DNA from: Symbiodinium sp. CCMP2592
Lineage: Eukaryota; Sar; Dinophyceae; Suessiales; Symbiodiniaceae
DNA length: 64,000 nt
Assembly: GCA_905221615.1 (NCBI GenBank)
Contig: CAJNDT010003780.1
Coordinates: forward strand, 398,501 to 462,500
Direction of reading: 5' to 3'
Part shown: positions 12,921-21,900 of the stretch, piece after piece
Position numbering within the stretch: the stretch's first letter is position 1
How the letters are laid out: each line of letters starts with the position of its first letter
Notes under the pieces: model-generated
The model's input: the letters and a program-made list of their open reading frames with translations, nothing else
Told to the model about the DNA's origin: nothing
Databases searched by the model: none
Made by a program: the position numbers and the translations under genes

Positions 12921-15900
12921 GACACACGCAGACACACACACACAGACACACACAGACACACACAGACACACAGACACACCGACACACAGACACACAGACA
13001 CACAGACACGCAGACACACAGACACACAGACACACAGACACGCAGACACACAGACACACAGACACACAGACACACAGACACACAGACACAGACAGACACA
13101 GACAGACACGCACACACACACACACACACGTCAGATCACATCCGCAGTTGTCTGTCTTCTGTCTGGTTCTTAGTAGGGAATGGGGGAATGGAATATAGAT
13201 ACTATGATTGGGGATTATATGGGGCCTACTGCTATAGGGCTCCATTACCCCATTCCCTGCTAAGCATCAGCGAGTCTTCGAGACAAGCTCACAACTGACG
13301 ATTCAGACAAATCTCGACAGCACTCCGAGGTAACCCCCCTCCCAAAAACAACTCGGGCCGTTGCTTCGTAATCGTTTTGATTAACATCGTCGTGGTTGTG
13401 AGCATTTGTGTACGTTGACATTGTTGGATCGAGTCGTGGCTTCCACGGACGCGCCTTTGCGCCCCATCAAATCCTAAAGCCCTACTTGGAGGTTCACGGG
13501 TAGTTATAAATGGGGTTATAGGTCCCTGAATATGGGTTATAACTGTCGTTATCCTACTTATAACCCTACGTAAACCTAACCATGAAAACCCCAAGTAGCC
13601 CCAAAGCCCTAAACCGGCGAATGCTCCAACACGACCCCCAAAAATCCCAGAACCCTGAGCCCACGACTCTCGCCAGAGCTGTAAAACCTCATGAGGATGC
13701 CGGACACGGAGGATTACGATGGCATCCGGATCCGTGAGAACTTGGCTGGATTTTGGGGCTCTCTACCGACCAGACTCTTGGCTGCTAAGGGTTTTCAGAG
13801 GCTTTGCCTGCTAGACTTGAGCGGCGATCTATTGGTGTCGTTCGAGCTTGACGGTTGTTTCCGTTTTCAGGTTGTAGAGTTTGGGATTTCGGGTTTTAGT
13901 CGCGGTGTTCTGGTTGTAGAGCTGCGTGGGCTTTTTGCTCTTTTCACCCCACACATCGAATCTGCCTGGGTTTACGGCTGAAGGAGCCTTCCGGCAAACT
14001 GGTATAGGTTTTGAGGTTTCAGGGTCAGGGGACTTCGTAATGGTGAGTCGCATTACTTTTCTGGTGACTACACTCATAGCTGCACTTATATTACCACGGT
14101 TTAACTAACCGTGAACCTTTACGTGTGAACTTTGTGCTTTTGGATTTGAGTGCTGGTGTTTCAGGGCCTGTTTTTTGTTAAGAGGGGGGGGGTGCGGTTT
14201 GCTGTTTTCGGCTTCAAGGTTCGTGGGCGTCGGGATAACCCTAGACCCTAAACCGATTGAGGTTTCGGGTTTCAGGGTTTTGTTTGCATCTGCCCAGACC
14301 TACAATCAGGGTTGACTCGTTGGAAACACGAGGCCAAATCATGCTAAGGCCAAAAATGGGGGGTCCGAACAAGCATTAATCAATAGAGTTCCCTTATAGC
14401 CCCAAATATGACTTTGGCACCCCTAAACCCTGAGCCCAAAATCCTAAACCGGTGATTATAGTAGAATATCGAACAAAACCCTAAACCCTAAATCCTACAC
14501 CGGTGACTACAGCATAATCTCCACCAGGAGAACTCATAACTATTATTGCGGCCCCTATGTCTCTTGCCCGGGCTGGCCGAGGCAATGATCGTAGGATGTA
14601 GTCTCGTCCTTAGGAGCTGGGTTAAAGGGCTGTGCATGAGGGTTACTATAGGGGACTATAAGGGCTCTATGATATAGGGCGGCCTAAATAGTTACCACTA
14701 CTATTTGGGGTTCCTTAATATATTTATGGTAGAATGGGGCCCAGCTTAAGCTACTGAATAGGGTTTCGGGTTTCAGGTTTAGCGTTTAAGGCTGATGGTT
14801 TTAGGGTTTAGGATTTATGGTTCAGGGTTTACCTGTAGCCGAAAAGCCCTACCGTTTTAAGGAACTTCATATAAAAACCCATTATAAGGAACCCTGAGAA
14901 GGTAGTTCTTTTCGGGTACAGGTAAAGTTTACCTTGACACAAGTAGCCTACCTTTTTAAGGGCTTATATAAAGAAATCATATTCGGGAACCCTGAAGAGG
15001 TAGGCTCCTTAGGAGGGGGTCTCGGTCTGGACCCTTTGGGCGTCCTCGCGTTTGAAGAGTCAAAAGCTGCTTCGAGGTTTGAACCCTTGGATTCTTTTGG
15101 TTCTGGGGGTTTTTCAACTTCAACACGTGTCAATACTTGAGAGCAGCTTTGAGAAGTCTAGAGTGGTGCGGGACTAGCGTTAAAGAAGGATTCCATCATG
15201 TGTCGGCCCGCCGCTTTGGGGCTCAGGATAGCCTACACTCGCCCGCGCAACACTGAGACCTAACACCTAAATCCAAAATCTCTATGCTCTAACACCCCCG
15301 AACCCCAACCCCTAAGCCTTAACCCCCCAACACAGAGGAGGGTCCACTCTCATGCCCAGGTATGCTCTCTGTTTTCAAAGGTCTAACAGGAGGCCACAAA
15401 GCGGGATTGAAGTTGAGGTTTAGGGAGGGTTGACAGGGGAGTTTCCGAAAATAGGGGACCATAATATAGTACCCTAAATAGTAGGATCCTTACTATAAGG
15501 ACCCCAAAATAAGGTACCCCAAATTCCTGTGAAACTCACACATGGTCTTTGAAGTCCTTTGCTTTAGCGTTAAGATGTCAGGCTCCTTCTCGCGGATTTC
15601 AGCATTTTCGCCCGGGTATGACTCTACTTAGATAGCGAACGGGGGAACTTTAGACTTTCTGGCCCCATTTGTTAGCTTTGTCTGAGAAAGCTTGAACTTT
15701 TTGGGGCCCGGTGGTTGAAGAAGTGAGTCCATGGTATACCCTTATAGAGGCCCTATAGATCCCTTTAAAGGGACCCTTAAAGAAACCCTTATAACTCCCC
15801 ATGAACCTCCAAGTCTGGGCTTGATACGGGCGAGCCGGGGACTGGGAAGGACACACCACCTCGGGGCTGGTGGTGTCGGGAACAAAGCACCTTAGATGTA

Positions 15901-18900
15901 TGTGGGTAGTTGTCAGAATCAGGGTCCCTTTCTGGGTCCCTAATATAGTATGGCCTAATATTTAGGATACTTAAGAAGGGACCATAATTTGGACAACCAC
16001 CGAGATGTATGTGCTTGCCTGGTGGGTACTATAGGGGCCTAAATAATTACCTATACTATTTTTGGTGCTCCATATCAATGAAAGTCATAGTATAATTGGC
16101 CCCAAAACCCTATTCTAATTGGTAAGGCCCCTTGATTATGTTGCAGGGCAGTCCTTCATGACAATACATGACAATAAAACAGCTGCCATGCGGCGAGATG
16201 CCCTCAATCCTACAATAGACTCTCAACCCTTACATCCCCAGCCCCTTGCCCCCCAAAGCCCTAAACCCTAACCCTAAACCGTAACCCTACACCCTGACAC
16301 CGAAACCCTAGATATCCTTAGCTTCACTGGGCAGGAGTGGACTGGGGCGATGTCCTCGAGCCGCTCAGCGTCTACGTCTCCGAAGGTTTCGGGGCCCTCT
16401 TCGTGGTGTACATGGCCTTCTGCTCCTTGTCAGCCCCATAGTAATTCCTTTTTCGGATTACTTTGTAAGATTCTAGACATGAACTTCAAAACGAAACTAC
16501 TATGGGGCCTATGGGTTAGTTACAAAGTAAAATATGCAAGAATATGATATGCCTAGAGAGATACAAGAGTTGTATACATTGTATGTACAGTAGGATGTGG
16601 GGATTCGGGGCAGGGTTTTGGGTTGATGGATGTCTGCTCTCGGGTCAGGATCAGGAGTTGGGGCCGACATTCTTAAGGATTCTGAGCTAGCGGGTTGAAA
16701 GGGCCTGGGAGGTTGTATAGCAGGTTTTGGAACCTTTCTTCGCCTTTGAAAACACCCTCTTCTGCTAGGGCTTGGGGGTTGCTTGGGAACCCTGAAACCC
16801 TAAACAGTGTGATTGGGGTCCTTAAAGTGTTCCGGACTTAGGCTGATTTTGTTTGGGGGCCGGCAGTCCGGCAGTCGTTGTTATGGCTTGCGTGGAGGGT
16901 CGGGGCACTTAGTAACTGGTTATTTTGAGGACTTATAAGTACCAGTACCCCAATGAGGGTCCCTTTTGGGGGTACTTAGAAGTCTACTTACTACCTACTT
17001 TCTAAGTCCCCCGACCCTCCAAGTGGTGACCTCTTTCACACCCTCATGGTACTCATCTGTCTGGTCCTTAGTGGGGAAGGGGGAACGGATCCTTATAGTA
17101 GTCCCCATATTATAGTGGCGCCTATATGATCCCCAATGATAGTCCCCATAATCCCTTCCCCCCATTCCCTACTAAGCAGCAGACAGTCATGTTCCTCTTG
17201 AGGTGATGTGAAACCCGCATCCCTAAGCTGCATGAACTTGGACTAAAGCCCAGTACCCCTTAATTAAGGAATAGAGCTTAAGTCATAATATGAATCCCCT
17301 TATTATTTAAGGTACGTCTTGGGCTCTCTTGGCACCCCTGTAGGGGAGCAGAGGTAGCCTTTTTATATCCCAAAGCCCTGGGAGACTCTTGGATCCGAGG
17401 TTACCTGGCTCTCATGAACGTCATCACAGGCTCCGGAGTTAGGGTTTAGGGTTAAGGCCCTTACCTTATAGTACCCTTATAGTATCCCTGATAGAGCCCT
17501 TTCAAGGAATTCAAGGAACCCTATTCTAATTATTTTAGACTGACATCGCTTTCAGGTCTTGCAAGGGTCTTCAGGTATTGCAAGGGTCAACGGAAGGGAT
17601 CTATAACTTGTCTGTAAGGGTTCGGGGCCTTCACCACGGCTTTAGGGAATACGGTTTAGGGTTGTCGACTTGAGGGCGGGGTCTTCTTTATGCTGGATCA
17701 CCAGTTCTGCAAGCCTCAGCCACCAAGAGCCGTAAACGGGAATCGGTGCCAAATCCCTGCGTGCACTGAGGCTTGTTGCCTAGACCCTCAGCCCTGAAAC
17801 CCCAAACAGCATGAATCTCTGAACCTAGAACCGAAAGGCTCCATGTACACATATGTAAGGCCTAAGTACCTACTATATGGGTACATGGAGCCTTTGGGGA
17901 ACCCTGAGCAACCCACAGACCGCCAAACAAAGCAAAATGCCCTAAACAACCCGAAGCGATGAACCGCAACCCCGAATGCAGCACCCTCGCACGCAGAAAG
18001 TACGCGAAAGCGCCCAAGAGTTGCGATAGGGAGTTCTTACGGATTGATTACATCCCCTGGGGCGTAGCTCTAATTATAATCTGGTGAAAGGACCTATTGC
18101 AACTTGCGTGGATGCTTCAGAGCCTGAAGTAGGCTGCGGTGGTCTTGTTTTTGGGTTGGTTTTTTTGAGGTTTTGCCTCGCGCGCAACAGAGCGCAGAAG
18201 CTACGCGGACGCAGTGCGGATGGAGGTGTTTCTGGGAGAACTTAACTTTCGGATAACACTTAGACTTAAACCCTATCCTATCCCTATCAACCCTAAGCCC
18301 TAGTTCCTGAATACAAACCCTGAATCCTTAAACGCTAAATGCAGGAACTTTCGTGGAGACGGTGAGCAGGCAAGCCTCGAAATTGAAGATCCGCTCACAG
18401 CACCTTCGCATGCATCTGGTTGGGTGTAGGGCTTATTCAGGGTGTTTGAGGGGATGTGCAATGGGTGTTTTACGGCTTCTGCGTTGCTTTAAGGCATCCG
18501 AGGGTAGGGATGTGTTAGGCATCTGAGGCTTTCGAGTTTCAGGGTTCTGGCTTCTTGTTAGGTTTCCAAAGCGGGTGTAGTAGTCTGGGAAATTCATGTA
18601 CATCGGGGTTTATGCTTTTGTAGTCCTAGGTTCCTTATTAAGTTATCCAATACCAAAAAGGGAGCCCTTTTTACTCCTAGGTTGCTGGGCAGCCTAGTTA
18701 ATAGATGCCGGTTGGAGTTTGTAAGTTGTGAAAGACTTTAGCACTTGGGGTTGAAGTTGAAAGCTGAGCGCAGCAAGAGCTTTGGGTTTCAACCGTTATG
18801 TTCCTATTCGGTTTCGAAAGCCTATATGGCAGTTATGGGAGAGGTCATGACGCTATGGCAGCTTTCCGCTGAAAGCTCGATATCTCTCCAAGCCATTCAG

Positions 18901-21900
18901 CGGCTGACATCCGGAGATGGGTTGTGTTGCCCAGCTCGTCGGGTGGCCGTGCACTTTCGAGCATGGTGTTGAAGGCAAGGGCGGCAGGACCTGTATTACC
19001 AGTTAGTGAGCCCATACTGGCCCATCAGCAGTACCGTCAACATGGCTACCATCTTGCACCATCACCATCATGGTGGTCTTCCGAGCTGTCGTCGTCCTCA
19101 CCAACAGGAACACAGAAGCAGCATCACGAATGACGGCAGCACCCCTTGAGATCCGAAAAGCTCAATGACACTAGACCCTAAACCCGAACAGTTTTTTTAC
19201 CTTAAACCCCAAACCCTCAAGCCCTAACAGTTTTACTCAAACGCCTCAGGATCCTTCGTGCGAGGCACGTCTTCTCTGAGATGGACTGGGACCACACAGG
19301 CACCATCTCTCTCCATGCCCCTTGCAACCGTTTGTTCAGTCTTTACTTGGAGGTTCATGGTTAGTTATAAGTGGGGTTATAAGTAGGATAACTATAATAG
19401 GTATAACCCACATTAAGGGACTTATAACCCCACTTATAACTACCCATGAACCTCCAAGTAGGGCTTTAGGGCTTCCTTGGGTTTAGGATGGTTTCGGGCT
19501 TTCGGATGGGGGTTCCTGGTTTCAAACTTGTCAGCTCTGTACGGAAGAGTTGGTCGTGGTTTTGAGTGCAGCTGCTACTCATTGTCATATCAGACTTTGC
19601 ACCCGAAGTATCCGATACAGCCAGTGAAGCGGGGTATATCGATGATGATACTTCCTCTTGGCTCGCTGATAGTTTAAAGAAGAAGCTGATGACTGAGAAG
19701 TGCATTGCCTTGGTATCACACTGTCGAAATCTGGCTCCCGCAAGCCTCACAACCTTTGAATGAAGGAGATTCCCAGAAAGTTGAAACATGCATTCAGGAC
19801 GATTAGTGCTGGGATCCCCTATACATTACCTGAAGGGCATGAGGATAGTGATGTTCCGACTTTCTGGCTTCTATTTTAGTTCTCTTTACTACAAGTGTAA
19901 GCCCCGTCATACCGAAAGCTCCAACCCTGGAGGTGCTAAGCCCCATTATAGGGGCCGAAATACATACCAATACTATCTGGGGGTTCCTTATGATAGTTAT
20001 AGTGTAATGGGCCCCAAAACCCTATATGTTAATTATTAAGGCCCCTACGTTCGACCCCAAATGCCCAAGTTCAGGCAAAGAGTTGATTTGTTGAGCCGTT
20101 TGGGCTGAGGACCTCCAGAACCAAGCGGCTTCTCCAGCTGTCGCCGACTTCTTAGAGAGCGTGGAGGCATGGTGTTGTTTTTTTAACAGGGTGTGGCCTT
20201 TTTGGGGGTTGCTTCTGGGTTCTGTGGTTTGGGGGGCTCGGGGGATCCTAGGGGTTTTTGCTTCGGCTTGCAAGCTGATCCTGCACCTCTGCCTGTCTGT
20301 CTGCCTGTGCTTTGTTACCGTTGCTTCGGATGTGTTCCAGTCTCATAGGAGGCCAAAAGGGGTCTTTGCCTATGGGGGTGTACTAGGGATTGGGGTTCCC
20401 ATACTTGGGTTCATATAATCCCTACCCCAAGAATCTTAAACCCCCCTTTTAGGCCTCCCATCACCCTCGATCAAGGCCTCGGTCGAGGCCTCAGGCCTTT
20501 TAGTTTTCGAGGCCTTCGGATTGGAGGAGCCCCAAAATCACCCGAACCTGAGCTGTTCAAGATCTGTGTCCCTGCAAAACGGCGAGGTTTCAACAGTTCG
20601 TGCTACATGTGCCTTCTGTGATCTCTAGCTGATGATACTCAAAAGCCCCAGCTTCAAGGGCCCTAAACCCTGAACTCTAAACTTCCCTTGGCCCTGGCGC
20701 TGGCAGGTTGATCCCTCTGAGGCGCAGTACCTGTTGGAGGCGCTGCTGACAAGATAAAACCTCAAGGGTCCAAAGGATCCGATAATTAGGTCGGTTTTAG
20801 GATAGTAGTTGTGTAGGTAGGATTTGGGAGAATATACGATTATCAGGTACTTTGGACCCTTGGGGAAAGCCAAAAGTTTCAGCACGCAATAGTAATTTTC
20901 CCTAGAGTCCTTATACTAGTACAGGAGGTTTTCAAAATAGTTATAGGGTAAAATTACTATTCCCTAGGGCTCCAGTTACCTAAACAGGTAGGTCGCTGGG
21001 GTATATAATATGGTTAGTAACCTACCATTTAGGTACTTGGAGCCCTAGGGAATAGTAATGTTTCTCTATCGTCCTGAATATTAATAGAGAAGGATTTCGG
21101 AATGGTTATATTGATGTAATTACATTTTGCATGGCTATACCAGATTATACCAACATGCAACCCCCAAACCATACATGAATTATTCAGGCCCCATACATGC
21201 GGCAGGTACTTTGCTGTCATGAAGGATGGGTGGTTTTATATGGGATCCTTAATGTGGCCTTCATATTATTCGGTAGGGTTGCGGGGCATAGTACAAGTTG
21301 GTATGCTAGCATAGGTAGAGGGATATTCCTAGAACAGGGACACGGACCAAAGCATTCCGACCCCGATTGAAGCTCCGGGCTGAATTTCGCAGAACCTCGA
21401 TTTCTCGGACCCCTGGACCCAACAGCATAGAGCGCACAGCCCCAAATCCCCACTATCCTCAACGTTCAGGCTTAGGGCTTTAGGGTGTTAGGGTTTAGGG
21501 GTTTAAGTTTGGGGTTGAGGATTTGGGGTTTAGGGTTTAGGGGCTTAAGTTTAGGGTTTGGGGTTAGGGTTTAGGGGTTTAGGTTGGGTACGGCCCCCAT
21601 TCAGTAACAGCAGGATAATATTCATAATATAGAAATATAAGGCCCTTAATAGTAGCCCCATTATAGACTGTTACTCTATGGGGGCCGTACCCAAGGTTTA
21701 GGGTTTCGGGCGGAGATGAAACCCCTGCTCTCCTAAACCAGCCGAAGGCCCTCGAGCCCTCGACCGCCAAGAGCCCCAAACCACTTCGGGGGCTTGATTC
21801 AAAGGGGAAAAGGAGGGGCCCTTAATGGGGACCCCTACCCTATAATGAGCTATAGAATGGGCATATAATAGCTATATTAAGGGTATATACCTATAGGGGT

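Noticed and set aside
12721..13298. Long open frames on both strands (up to 174 codons)
   Set aside because: They are translations of the CACACA/CAGACA microsatellite and contain only Cys/Val or His/Thr runs.
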